Below, piece by piece: positions 1 to 11,789 of a stretch of DNA of 64,000 nucleotides. The notes under the pieces are model-generated. The model was not told the DNA's origin, made no database searches, and worked only from the letters and a program-made list of their open reading frames with translations. Both the position numbers and the translations under genes were made by a program. The DNA comes from Roridomyces roridus (taxonomy: Eukaryota > Basidiomycota > Agaricomycetes > Agaricales > Mycenaceae): NCBI GenBank assembly GCA_029378245.1, contig JARKIF010000057.1, positions 202,999 to 266,998 on the forward strand, in the 5' to 3' direction. Every line of letters starts with the position of its first letter. Within the stretch, counting starts at the first letter, position 1.

Positions 1-21
1 ATCAACTGATCCACAAAACAG

Positions 22-719
22 CTGTTTCGTTGCTACACAATATGGGGATTCCGGAAGAAGATCGTTGCGGGGCCTGCTGTTCTTGTTGTGGCATCTCTCA
101 GTGCGCTGCCTGTTGTGTATTTCTAACCCATCCTGATTTTCGTCAGTCGTCGGTATGAGCTTGATGATCCAGTCGCGGAGCAGTATTTCAGGAAGAATGA
201 TATATATTTGTGCCGCAATCACGAATTTGGTACTGGCGGTCCTGACTGGTGCGTGGATACAACCATTTCTCTTGGGAATTTAACGGCAAAAATTCATCTA
301 GCTGGTCGTTTATGGTCCATTCAACGAAAAACGACAAGCCTCGGCGAGGATTTTCCGATGCGCATCGCTCGGGCTCTCGAAATTGTGTCCGTACAAATGG
401 GTTCTCATTCCTTGTAATTCACAGTCTAACAGTCATCTTGCCAGCGTCGAATCTGCGGCAATCTATTGCATTACTGCCACAATTTTAGCAGTCACTATCG
501 GCAGCGGGAAGCGGAGCGAGGTGATGATATACCAGATTACAGGCGGCATCGGTTCACAACTTATGGTCAGTTTTTCACTCGCAATGTGCGGACAAAGTAG
601 TCGCAAAACTGACTCATTTCACTCAGAATCTCGTTCCGACTTTGGCTCTCGTACGAGGAACGCGAGAAACCCGTCCAGAAAACCCTGTAGTCACCAAAGA
701 AAGGCCGGTCATTCATTGA
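22..719 (+). CDS. Seven-helix membrane protein A, 3' part only
   Basis: Membrane protein of a widespread, unnamed Agaricomycete family of about 300-330 residues; function unknown. The 5' exons lie beyond the window edge. Visible exons by comparison with copies B-D are 22-100, 147-248, 302-386, 445-565 and 627-719. They give the family landmarks in order: an LFRCYTIW start of one helix, a helix ending in LTAGRLW, VESAAIYC opening another helix, and NLVPTLALVRGTRE before the tail. Exon sizes match copy B up to the last exon. The last exon stops earlier than in B and C, so the cytoplasmic tail is only about 30 residues. Donor of the fourth visible intron is GTCCGT rather than GTACGT. No frameshift seen. 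Family call rests on my recall of the motif order. Confidence 0.8.
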
Positions 720-1247
720 GATTTGGTTGCAATTCGGTCATCGTAGACAAAGAAAGTCGTCGACGTATAGGAACATACACGGCCAAGGTCTCATGATCAC
801 ACGCGGCACAGCCAAAATCGAAACCTGACCCACAGAGGCTTTACCCCGGGGATAAACAGACCGGTACCACTCTCATTCATCCTATTCCTCATCAGTCCCC
901 GGAGCCATCTCGCAAGCCATTGTGAGATGTCTGTGCCACACGTATGACTGAAATTATAGAAAGGATGGTTCCATCGATAAAACTCGAGTCCGGACCAACT
1001 CTGAGGCTTGAGGCCAGAGCTATCGAGCTTCCACGATTTGACGTGGATGATCAACTTGTCAACTGTCGCTTATTTGCTGCGGCCCTGGTTGATCCTCGCC
1101 GGTTTTCCACCGCCAGGCCTGTATCCTTGACCTCAGTCATCCGTATCATGCTTGTCACTGTCAGCGAAGACGGTCACTCCCGAAATACCTGGTCTATAAA
1201 ACAGTTCATGGTGCACCAATTGATCACGCCATCTGCTGCCTCAGACC
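720..1247. other. Spacer between seven-helix copies A and B
   Basis: No supported gene. The first about 60 bases still resemble the tail-coding end of copies B and C, consistent with copy A having lost the end of its last exon to an early stop. The distal part is the promoter of copy B. Confidence 0.6.
1195..1200 (+). promoter_or_regulatory. TATA box of seven-helix copy B
   Basis: TATAAA lies 48 bases before the start codon of copy B. Copies C (TTTATAA near 3363) and D (TATAAA at 5375) have the same element at 45-70 bases, so the promoters were duplicated with the genes. Confidence 0.55.
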
Positions 1248-2564
1248 ATGAGCTACCTGGTGGACTCTGCAAACTTCAATGAGGCCTGGTTCTTTCTCGA
1301 ACTTCTGATTGTGCAAACCTGCGTATGTACATTCCATTGCAGCAGGCTGCGAGACTCATTTTCTGTGGGCAGGTGGTCGTATTCCTTTATGGTTGGTTCC
1401 AAATCATCTCACACCAGAGTTCTGCCTGCAGCCCGATTTACTCAGGAATTTACGTGCATTTCTTTGTATCCGCAATCCGCAATCTCTCCCGCCGAAACAA
1501 TAGCGGAAGGCTGCCCCTTCTGACGGCGACATGGGTTATGCTCGTGTTGGGAACCGTTCGCCTGTTTCTTCAAATTGGGCAACTGGCGATATCAGCGAGA
1601 TTGCTCCAGAGTGTCGTTACGGATCCAATGGCTTCAAAGCAGTTGCTCGGGTCTATCGAAACTCTGGTCTTTGTGGCGACGGTCGTCTCTGTGATAAACA
1701 AGTCAGTTGTTCTGCTGAATTGAACGTCCTTGATACTTACTGCATTAGTTTCGTCACTGACCTGGTTTTGGTTGGGCCAACTCTGGTGTTCTGCATATCA
1801 TCAACTGACCGAGAACTTGCCAGCTGTTTCGTTGCTATGCGATATGGGAGTTCCGGAAGGAGATCGTTGCGGGGCCTGCGGTTCTTGTTGTGGCATCTCT
1901 CAGTGCGCTGCCGTTTGTGTATTTCTAACCCACCCTAATTTTCGTCAGTCGTCGGTATGAGCTTGATGATCCAGTCGCGGAGTAGTATTTCAGGGAGAGT
2001 GATATTTATTTGTGCCGCGATCACGAATTTGGTACTGGCGGCCCTGACTGGTGCGTGGATATAACCACTTCTCTTGTGAATTTATCGGCTAAATGCAACC
2101 AGCCGGTCGTTTATGGTCTATCCAACGAAAAACGACAGGTCTCGGCCACGATTTTGGGAGGCGCATCAGTGGGGCTCTCGAAATTGTGTACGTCGAAGTG
2201 GGCCCTCATTAACACTCATTATCATTCTGAACCACGTTCATTTTCGCAGCGTTGAATCTGCGGCGATCTACTGTATCACTGTCACAATTTTAGCAGCTAC
2301 TGCTGGCTTCCATGAAGGGGGCGGGGTGGTAGTCTACCAGATCACGAGTGGGATCTCCTCACAAGTTGTGGTCAGTTTGAACCTCCCAGTGTGCCAGCAA
2401 ATGTGATTTTAGTTATCTAGAATCTCCTCCCGACTTTGGCTCTGGTACGAGGAACGCGCCGAGAAACCGACCGGATAAACTCCCCGGAAAATGTTTTAGT
2501 CTCCGGAGAAAGAGACGTCAACCGGCCAGGTTTGGTTGCAACTTGTCGGGTATCGGAGAAGTAG
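1248..2564 (+). CDS. Seven-helix membrane protein B
   Basis: Second tandem copy, predicted 300 residues. Nine exons: 1248-1322, 1373-1391, 1446-1701, 1749-1770, 1824-1902, 1949-2050, 2103-2187, 2250-2370, 2421-2564; the sum is 903 bases and stays open. The N-terminus MSYLVDSANFNEAW leads into helix 1. FLYG joins IYVHFF across intron 2, NLSRR starts a cytoplasmic loop, LLFRCYAIWEFRKEIV follows, then LTAGRLW, VESAAIYC and NLLPTLALVRGTR. A very short exon (19 bases) and a 22-base exon are family features seen in C and D. The tail is charged. Function unknown; probably a plasma-membrane or endomembrane protein with seven helices. Confidence 0.85.
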
Positions 2565-3412
2565 TCGACTCGCAGGAAAGAAGTCTGTACTGTATACATG
2601 TTTAACGGAATTTACCCAGGGATTCTTCTCTCTCCCAATTTAATGGGCACCAGAAGCAGCGACGCCCTCCGAACCAACTCTGAAACCAGAAGATTCCATC
2701 ACGAAGTTGAACGATTCGGATATTGGTGGCAGTGTTCCGATGATCTCCGCTTCTCACCCAGAGCCTTCACTCTCGATTTCCTGTCTAATCCTGGGACCGC
2801 GCCATGACTGCATGGAGGACAGCATTCAACTCACTGCGGCGCCACCTGAAGATTCCCAACTGTCAAAGTCATTGCGCCTCATTCGTGGCTGAGTGCGGCC
2901 CCCGAGGTTGCCGGGCTACCGTGCATTGATTACTTGACCTCCCGTATTCTCTGGAAGACCGACGAGCACTGGCGCTCCGGCCAGTCGGAAGCTTCCCGAG
3001 AACGTCTCTCTCTCTCTGCACCGGGGAACCAATTTCAGCTGCTTCGAAGGCGAGGACGTCGAGCGAAGACACTGGGCGGGTGACAATAGCAACGAGACGG
3101 GCGGAAGCAGCAAGGGCACTGGGCGGGTCTGACAGTTGCGGCAGTGGCGAGGTCATCTCAGGCAAAGACGGGCCGACGGTTGGCCGACGGCGCAGGCGTA
3201 AAGGCGAGGACCGCGAGCTCCCACGCAATGAGCACGACAATCTACAACAGTCGATCAGAATCGCCCTTCCAGCATCCCGTATCCTTGATTTCCTCCCAAG
3301 ACTTTTCCCGCTTTCACATTATCAGTCCCGCCAGCGACGACCATCACCGTCGAGATACCCAGTTTATAATGAACGAAGGAATCGTGCTCATGTCGTCCAC
3401 TCTCTTGGACTC
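2565..3412. other. Spacer between seven-helix copies B and C
   Basis: No supported gene. About 2729-2853 is similar in sequence to 4890-5035 in the next spacer (shared core GATCTCCGCTTCTCA), so the repeat unit included intergenic DNA. The stretch 2930-3240 is GC-rich and has overlapping open frames on both strands without family features. A TTTATAA element near 3363 serves copy C. Confidence 0.55.
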
Positions 3413-4745
3413 ATGCGCTATCTGGTGGACTCTACTAGCTTTAATGAAGCCTGGTTCCAACTCGAACTTCTGATTATTGAAACATGTGTATGCACATTTC
3501 ATTTGGAACTGCCTGCCCGGGACTCATTTTCAGAGGGCAGTTGGTCGTATTCCTTTACGGTTGGTACCAAATTATCTTACAACAGCGTCTGGCTGATTTT
3601 CTTAGGGATTTATGTGCATTTCTTTATATCCGGCATCCGCAATCTGTCGCGCCGAAACAATAGCGGAAGGCTTCCCCTGCTGACGGCGACATGGGTTATG
3701 CTCGTGTTTGGAACTGCTCGACTGGTTCTTCAAATTGGACAACTGGTGATATCAGCGAGACTGCTCCAGAAAGTTGTTACGGATCCAATCGGTTCAAAGA
3801 AGTTGGTGGGATCGCTCGAAACTCTGGTCTTTGTGGAAACGGTGGTGTCTGTGGTAAACAAGTCAGTTTCTCTGCTGAATAACCCGTTCTTGGCACTAAA
3901 AGCAAGCATTAGTTTCTTCATTGACCTGGTTTTGGTTGGGCCAATTTTAGCGTTCTGCATCTCCTCAACTGATCCAGAAAACAGTTGTTTCGTTGCTACA
4001 CAATATGGGGGTTCCGGAAGAAGATCGTCGCGGGGCCTGCTGTTCTTGTTCTGGCAACTCTCAGTGCGTTGCCTCTCTTTGTGTGTTTCTTCACTCACAA
4101 TTTTGGTCAGTCGTCAGTATGAGCTTGGTGATCAAGTCGCAGAGCAGTGTTCTCCCAGGAAGAATGATATTCATTTGTGCCGCAATCACGAATTTGGTAC
4201 TGGCCGCCCTGACTGGTGTGTTGATACAACCACTTCTCTTGGGAATTCCAATGCAAAAATTCGACCAGCTGGTCGGTTATGGTCCATTCAACGAAAGACA
4301 ACAAGCCTTGGCGACGATTTTCCGAGGCGCATCACTCGGGCTCTCGAAATTGTGTACGTACAAATGGGTCCTCATTCCTTGCCATTCACAGTCATCTGGG
4401 CAGCGTCGAATCTGCGGCAATCTATTGCATTACTGCCACGATTTTAGCAGTTACTGTCGGGAGCGGGAATCGGAGCGAGGTGATAATATACCAGATTACG
4501 GGCGCCATCTCCTCGCAAATTGTGGTCAGTTTCACGCTCGCAGATGATGCGCGGACATTGAAGCTGAGTCTGACTTTACTTAGAATCTCGTCCCGACTTT
4601 GGCTCTCGTGCGAGGGACGCGAGAAACTGACCGCATACGCTCCTCGGGAAATGGTTTGGTTTCCAGAGATCTGGAAAGGGCGGGCATTCGGTCAGGTTTG
4701 GTTGCAAGTCGGGAATCGGAAACAATGAAAGAAGTGGAGTCGTAG
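3413..4745 (+). CDS. Seven-helix membrane protein C
   Basis: Third tandem copy, predicted 307 residues, fully open. Nine exons: 3413-3487, 3541-3559, 3606-3861, 3913-3934, 3985-4063, 4111-4215, 4269-4353, 4404-4524, 4584-4745. All splice phases match copies B and D. Landmarks: MRYLVDSTSFNEAW, FLYG/IYVHFF across intron 2, LLFRCYTIWGFRKKIV, IFICAAITNLVLAALT, AGRLWSIQRK, VVESAAIYC and NLVPTLALVRGTRETDR. The tail of about 50 residues is rich in Arg, Glu and Ser. Sequence is much closer to A and B than to D, pointing to recent duplication or gene conversion among A-C. Function unknown. Confidence 0.87.
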
Positions 4746-5444
4746 GAACGATGGCTGTATTGTACACTGGCAGTGTATTGCATGTTTTACGGAAATTACA
4801 AAGGGATGGTTCGGTTGATGAGCCTTGTCCCTACATTGGCAAACTTCCAATTCCGAACGGTCAGTTGCACGAGGAAGGAGGGCATTCGTGGCAGTGTTAG
4901 CGTTCCGGCGATCTCCGCTTCTCATCCAGAGCCTTCACTGTCAATTTCCTGTTCTACCCTACGACTGCGCTCTGGTGACACCTAGTGCATGGAGGACCGC
5001 CTTCACTTAACTGCGCCGCCACCTGGAGATTCGACGGGGCTTGAGACACAGTCGCCGCACTTGGCCGACGATACTCATACATCAACAGTCAAAGTCATTT
5101 GTGGCTGCGGTCTCTGTTGCCGTTGCGACATACTTAATGTTGCTGATTACTTTACCTTCCGTACTCTCTGGAGGACCGAGGTGCGCTTGGACTCCAGCCG
5201 GGTCGAAGGAGGTTTTCCTCGAGAGGGCGACCCAGGATTCGAAGGAGGTTTTCAAGAGCCTAGGAAAGTCTCTCTGGTCTGGACGACCGGGAAAGATGTA
5301 CCCACAAAAAGACACTCAGTCTCCGTAACATACTCCGAACCGCCTCACATCGCATCACCATCCGTGATCCAGACTATAAACGGGCCTAGCTGCGAACGCT
5401 CGACATAACTTCCCCCCGGCTCTCTAGATCTCATCACCACACAA
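4746..5444. other. Spacer between seven-helix copies C and D
   Basis: No supported gene. About 4890-5035 repeats part of the preceding spacer. A direct repeat containing TTCGAAGGAGGTTTTC occurs near 5205 and 5238. TATAAA at 5375 fits the promoter of copy D. Confidence 0.5.
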
Positions 5445-6821
5445 ATGAAGTACAGGGTCGACTCTGCGAGCTTCGACGCAAGTTGGGAAGCTGTGGGACT
5501 TGGGCTGATCCAAACATGCGTATGTCGTCTGCTACAATTGCTCGTCCGTAAATTCACGTTTTACTCTGGATAAGGTGATGTTATTCCTCTACGGTGAGGC
5601 TCGGTCTTTTTCTCCAACTAGTCATACCCACGGGCGACACAGGAAACTACGTCCATTTTTTTATATCTGCAATCCGCAACCTATCTCGCCGCGAGATGAG
5701 CGGGAAACTCCCGTTGCTGGTGGCGACATGGACTATGTTCCTGTTCGGCACGAGTCAGACCTTGCTGGAGCTTGCTGAGACCGCCATATCATACGTGTTT
5801 CTCAGACAATTGGTACAAGACGGCACGAGTGTCAATGTCGATGGTCCTACTGTTGTTGCCGAGTCGATATCGGCTGGGTTGACGGAGGCGCTGGATGCGG
5901 TGAATAACACCCAGATGCGTGTCTTTGCTATTAACAAGTAGGTTCCTGCATCTTTTCTGTCTTCTTGAACTGACCAATTTCGAGTTTATTGACCGATTCC
6001 TTCCTCGTGAGTCGGATTCCACGGCGGAGATGTTGGACTCACCTTTCGCCTCCAGCTCTATCGCTGCTACTTGATATGGAACCGCCGCTATATTGTTACC
6101 ATTTTACCAGTCCTTCTGATGATATCTGGTTTCGGTGAGCCCTATTCCCCTTCACAGTTACGCCAACTGCATGTTCCCCAGTGTTGTCGCAAACACCATC
6201 CGTTCCTCTAAACGCGACAATTCTGGAGCTCGAACTCGTATACAACACGGCCACTGCGATAAGTATCCTGTTGAGTGGTCTCACAGGCGAGTTGGCTTGG
6301 CCCAGGCTCTTTCGGGTTGAAAGACTGAATGGATTACAGCTGGTCGAATTTGGTGGAAGCAACGGGAGGCTGCACATCTTGTGCCTTCAACCGACATGCT
6401 CAGGAAGCGATACACCAACGCCACGATGCTCATGTAGGTCTAGCGCTGTTGGAGCGAGTGCGATTCTGACCTGTGGTTTAGAATCGAGTCCGGTGTTCTA
6501 TACTGCATATGCTCAATATGCCTGGCCATAAGTGCGCCCTTTAGTTTTAGATCCGGGCCTGGTGCGGGGGTCTACTATATTACACTGAGTATTTCGTTTC
6601 TGGCCATCGTGAGTGAACAGCTTGATTCCATCGCGCATCTCTCATCATCCTTTGGACAGAATATGATACCGACACTGGCCCTCATGCGGGGAACGAGAGA
6701 GTCGGATGCACTACCACCACCAAGTTCCGTGGCACCGCTGAGGAGGATTTTCAATTTCGGAGCCCGAGAAGACCCAGAGTTTGAAAAGTCGGAGGTGGTT
6801 TACATCACCGAAGATGTGTAG
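5445..6821 (+). CDS. Seven-helix membrane protein D (diverged copy)
   Basis: Fourth copy, predicted 325 residues. Exons: 5445-5519, 5575-5593, 5643-5937, 5985-6006, 6056-6134, 6182-6286, 6340-6433, 6482-6608, 6660-6821; sum 978 bases, open. Exons 1, 2, 4, 5, 6 and 9 have exactly the lengths of copy C. Landmarks are clearer than in A-C: FLYG/NYVHFF, LLYRCYLIWNRRYIV, LTAGRIWWKQREA, IIESGVLYC, NMIPTLALMRGTRESD. The loop after helix 3 is longer and carries a possible N-glycosylation site (NNT). The intron after 6286 appears to use a GC donor (GCGAGT), where copies A-C have GTGYGT. Function unknown; it may represent the parental form of the array. Confidence 0.87.
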
Positions 6822-7156
6822 GAGCTCCATGTTTAGAATCAGATCTTCCCTGTTCTTGAGATGTGTGCAGATATAAGTATCGACGTTGGTGTCGCTCTGA
6901 TGACAAAAAAAACTCGGGCATGGTGTGGCATTTTTTTTCGGTCTTTCCCGATTTGGTACCTGCGGGAATTACGCCACGGGATATTGGCTGTTGACGGTCG
7001 TTGCTCCTCGTCTTCGTCAGCGACGTGCTACCCGCATTTTACCCCATCCTCGCCGCCATGCTCATCCCACTGCTCTGATTCGACCGAGGAGGTGCTTTGT
7101 TACCATCGTATTCGGATCACACACATCCGACCACGACCCCAGCGACGACGACGACG
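6822..7156. other. Promoter region of the Hal4-like kinase
   Basis: No gene seen. Contains poly-A and poly-T runs near 6905-6940 and the leader of the kinase gene. Confidence 0.5.
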
Positions 7157-9019
7157 ATGCCCAGCACCAAGAACGAGAGAGAAACCAGCGTGCCTTTACC
7201 ACCCCCCGAGGCCTCCGCGTACGAGAAACAGCCGGGCAGCACTCGCAACGACCTTCTCAAAGCATCAGATTCAAAACCACCCAGCGCCGTCAAGCGTGCT
7301 CCATCTCAATCCGCGCCCAGTACGCCTGCCGCAGCCCCTCGTACTCCCTCACGGGCACCCTCCCGTGCGGCCTCCATCGCCTCGGAAGCCTCCTCGCAGG
7401 CCCCATCTTCCCATCAGCCCCACAAGTTCCAGCTCAAAGACCTCCTCGGCAGTGGACCGAAACTCTCCCGAAGGAGTAGCGCCCGCAGTGCGAGCTCGAG
7501 GCATAGCCTCGACAGCGAGAGTGAGCAGGGACATGGTGGCGGTCACTCCAAGGCCAAGAGCGCCAAGGGCAGTAAAGCCGGTGGCAGCCAGGCGGGCGAC
7601 TCTGTCGGGTCCTTGTCGCAAAAGTATGGAATCTGCCAAAAGGTGGCCATCGGCAAGGGCGCCACGTCTGTTGTCCGCCTTGCGCACAAGTGGGATCGGA
7701 ACGATGGGGAGAAGATGTACGCCGTCAAGGAGTTTCGGAAACGGCGTCGCAATGAGACGGAGAAGGAGTATGTCAAGAAGCTCACGGCCGAGTTTTGCAT
7801 TAGGTGTGTGCTGCTTGCTGCTACCTGCGTCGTCATTTTGCTCATCGTACTCAGCTCGACCCTGCATCACATCAACGTTGTCGAGACGGTCGATTTGGTC
7901 CAGGACGAGCAGGGGAGATGGTGTGAAGTCATGGAGGTCTGTCTTGTTCTCTTTTTCATCTCCTTTATCGCCTTCATCGCCTCCTCCGTTCCATTGCTTT
8001 GTCCTGGTCGCCGGCGGTATCCACATGTACACCAGTGGCGGCATTTTCGCCGTTCGGTCCTGACCGGGCACCCATCTTTCCTGTGACGCGGCTGACGCAT
8101 CCCTTTCCCGCAGTTCTGTCCGGGTGGCGACCTTTACGCGGCGATCAAGAAGGGTGGCATGTCCCCCAGTGAGGTGGGTACCTTTCTCATGTCTGCTACG
8201 CTCCCCTAACGAGACGCCCAGGTCGAATGCTGTTTCAAGCAAATCCTCTTGGGTGTAGGCTACCTCCACTCTCAGGGCGTCGCGCACCGTGACCTCAAGC
8301 CAGAAAACTTGTTTTTCGACACAGCAGGGCATCTCAAGGCCCGTCTTGCCCGCTTCCCTTGGTCCTCTGCCGCTCATATCTCGTTCAGATCGGCGACTAC
8401 GGGGCATCGACCGTGTACCGTCTTCCCTGGGAAGCGACGATCCACATGTCCACCGGGCTTTGCGGGAGCGAGCCCTACATAGCACCGGAGCAGTTCCTCG
8501 GGAAGCGTCAGTATCCTTTTTCATGTCGCTTTGCCAAATGACCCCAAACCAACTGCAGCGTACGACGCGCGTCTCGTTGACATCTGGGCATGTGGGATCG
8601 TGTACTACTGCCTGCACTTCCAGGAGCTCCCCTGGCGCGCTGCCCAGGCGTCAGATCAGCTCTATGCTGCCTACGCCTCAGCTGCTGCTGCCACGCCTGC
8701 GCCTGCCCTTGCCGCCGCGCCTCCCACGCCGAATCCAAACGCCCCGCCAGTCGTGGATCGAGACAAGCATCATACGAATAACGCGATGGTCTTCCCGCCG
8801 ACGATCAGCAATCTGTCGCCTCGTGCGTGTCGGCCGCTGATACGGAGGATGCTGGAGCCGGATCCCAAGTTGCGTGCTGGGATTGAGGAGGTGCTTGGCA
8901 GTGCGTGGGTCAAGACTGTAGAGGTCTGTTGGGAGGTCGGCGAGGGTGCGAAGCATGTGCATGTGAATGCTCGGTCGGTGGCTGCAGGTGTGTTGGGTGA
9001 GACGAGGGAGCGGTCTTAG
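7157..9019 (+). CDS. Ser/Thr protein kinase of the Npr1/Hal5 family, Hal4/Sat4-like
   Basis: Predicted 494 residues. Exons: 7157-7803, 7855-7936, 8114-8173, 8222-8338, 8389-8506, 8559-9019 (1485 bases). Residues 1-150 are Ser/Pro/Ala-rich and probably disordered. The kinase domain begins at [17 protein letters not shown] and continues AVKEFRKRR (ATP lysine), [38 protein letters not shown] (catalytic loop), KIGDYGAS (Mg loop), [11 protein letters not shown] and [29 protein letters not shown] is characteristic of the fungal Hal4/Hal5/Npr1 group, which controls plasma-membrane potassium and nutrient transporters in yeast. Oddities: the Mg loop is DYG rather than DFG, an Ala/Pro-rich insert splits the C-lobe, and the fourth intron (8339-8388) has a GC-AG boundary. 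Confidence 0.9.
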
Positions 9020-9596
9020 TGTGCTCTCGATATTTAATGCTGTCTTGTTCTCTTCTCGTTTCTTTTTCTTTTCGTACCTTTCTTCTCGACTAGTTACTTA
9101 GTTATACGTAGTTCGGCTAGGCTATAGGTATCCTGTGCATAGTTAGTTAGTTGTTGTGTGGGGAAGAATGAAAACATGGATAGAAGTAAACTCGGGTGCA
9201 ATGATTTCTACTTTCTCTTTCATGTCTGCGTTCTATACCAGCCCAGCTAACCTCTTCCATTTCTGTTCGATTCTCGACCTACCTCGGATCTCCGGCTGCT
9301 GAATCTGTCTTACTCCCGTGGCACTGGGCGCTGGCGACGGAAACGGTACTATACGGGTCCAGGGTCTTTCTGCCAATTGGCGCGCGCCTAGAGCAGGCTT
9401 CGTTTCACATCTCCCTTTCGCAAGTATCAAGGCCATTCTTCTCACTGACTCCTTCAAATGAGGCGATGTCTAGGACGACGAGCGATCTTCGTCCGAGTGC
9501 CACTTGCAAGGTGACAATATGCGGTGGAAGTCCAGTTGGTGAACCTGGGTGCCGACATCCCGCTGGGCGTCAAGGTTGGCGCCCTACATGTAAAAC
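9020..9596. other. Intergenic region after the kinase
   Basis: Pyrimidine-rich 3' untranslated-like stretch near 9040-9090, then sequence without a supported gene. Confidence 0.5.
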
Positions 9597-11789
9597 ATGT
9601 ATGATTTACCTGGGGCCTTGCCGTCTTCCATAAACTCCGCGCTCGTCCACCGCTGCCACTACTTCATGGAGGGTCAATCCTTTTTGCACGCCAACGAAAA
9701 ACTGCCTATGAGGGCCCCAGGGGATTTCTTCTCTCACTTCAATAGGAGAAATACTAGGTGTGTCCAGTCGCCTATCAGGTCTTGGAAGGGTGACCGACCT
9801 CTGGTAGGCGTATCATCAGGCCCCTTATAATTATCTTGGGGCAACTGGTCTTTGTCGCTCTCGCCCTGGGGTTCCTCTCGGCCATACACACACGGGGTCA
9901 TATCCTTCCCTACAGAGTCACTGAATTGATCCTCCACATTCATATCCCACCTGCTCGCCTTGGCATCCTCCTAGTGCGTGCTGGTCATCATTTTTCTCTT
10001 TCCCTATTCATGCGTCGCAGCCTGTTCTCCAAGGCAGTGTTATATCTAATGCAGGTCTATCTGGAACAACCATTGTCGGTCCCAGTCATCGGGTTTTGGG
10101 TCTCTCTTTCAAAGAGGGATCTGATCTTCGAACGGCGACAGGCCATGTGGGTTCTGGCTTGCGCTGTCATTTTCCTTGCGGCTACGAATCTGACGGCGAG
10201 TTGGACCTCGCTTTTAACGCCCACGACCATCGTTATACACACTGCGCTCCGCGGCAGCGAGATAGACCTCTCCAGCCCCGTCTTTAATGATCTAGACCAG
10301 TTCAACGAGATCTGGAATGGGACTAATGGCATCGCGATTTGGCGTACGTTCAAATACCTCAGCTGTCGGCGCATTCCTGACGAAATGCAGTGAATTCCAC
10401 CTTGCCTTCCGTTACGAGCAACAGCGGCGCAGTCAGCGCCGATTCCGATATTGGTCACACTTCGGTTCTCGATTTCGCCGGCTGGATTTATTTTGGCACC
10501 ACCGGAGGCATTGCACCCATCGACTTCGGTACCCCACATTCAACCTGGCTCTCCACGTCCAACATCGAGCCCCTGCCGGCGATCGGTAGTGATTTCAATA
10601 TCTCCATGATTCAACAAGGACTCGTCGCCGATGTGTCTTGCGAGTACCAGCAGCTTGACGAAACCACCAACCCACCGCTCACCCGCAAGATAACTCCTCT
10701 CAACGTCACCGCGGTAAGCGGTTGGGAGTTGTCGTATAATCTCGTCTCGATAGCTTCCGTGTGTCCGGACGGCGAAACAGGTATTCGTGGTTCAAACTTT
10801 CTTTGGATTTTATGCTTACTCTATTCAGTGAGCACGGCTATGATGACCGCTTCCCCCACGTACGATACGATAGGCGCCCTCAGTTGCACCCGCGACGCTG
10901 ATTTCAATACTACAAGTTACTGTACGAAGGACGGTTTCTTCGAATTGTAGCCAACTAACTGACCTGATTCCAGCTTTAATCATTGACTTGTTGGGAAAAT
11001 ATGGCAATAACTCGATGGTCTGCACCGTGACCCCCCAAACAACCAACTTGCTCGTCACCTACGACCTGACGGACGGATACGTCTTCATAAACCAGGACGG
11101 TATGCCGGAGGATCCTCAAGTTGAGCCTGCGCTCCCGGGCGTTTCGTACGCCGCCATGTATGCCATCGAGGGCGCGTTCAACTACGGGCAGACCACATTC
11201 GGGAATGTTATCGGCGATGCTCTCTTCGTTGACTTTAACAGCGAAGATGTGACCGAGCCTGAGGTGGATACTCTTCAGCTCATGGCGAGTCAACTTCAAA
11301 CACGCTTCTATGGCCTTTACTAATGAACTGCAGGAATCATACCTCCGGGGCGTGGTTTCCTTCACAGGCACAGCTATGAAAATCCGGCTCGCCGGCAAGA
11401 ACGGGACTTTTATCAACACGACCGACGGTCCCCCGTCCGACTTGGTGCGGAGCATCACAGGCATTGCGCGTACGACCTCGGTTGGATGGCAGTATCGCGA
11501 AGGCGCAAAAAACTACCTGATGCTGCTCCCGATCTTGTTCATCGCCTTTGCGTCCATCGCTCTCGTCGTCTTTGCCGAGTGTAAGAGCGGATTCAAGGGG
11601 ATTCCGTTGGAACATGCGGAGTTTGACCCGGGGGATATGTTGCACTTGATGGCCGCAGCGTCGGCTGGGGGAATGCCTGATGCATTCAATGGACTGTCGG
11701 AAGAGGATATCAAGAAAGGGAAGGAGAAACGGTTGCGACTGGGGCATGTTGATGGAAGAATTGGGTTCTGCGATGTGCACGCCGGCTGA
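9597..11789 (+). CDS. Large-loop membrane protein, copy 1
   Basis: Predicted 646 residues. Exons: 9597-9757, 9808-10343, 10391-10780, 10829-10915, 10974-11284, 11334-11789 (1941 bases). Start uncertain. Membrane segments: IIILGQLVFVALALGF, then AVLYLMQVYLEQPLSV, then WVLACAVIFLAA; a long Asn/Thr-rich loop with several N-X-S/T sites; and a last helix MLLPILFIAFASIALVV. The tail SGFKGIPLEHAEFD...LMAAASAGGMPDAF is conserved in copy 2. This type is common in Agaricomycetes without known function. The sequence that is an intron in copy 2 (9975-10021 here) is read through: a 38-base deletion just upstream plus the retained 47 bases restore frame. The intron at 11285-11333 has a GC donor. Confidence 0.78.
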
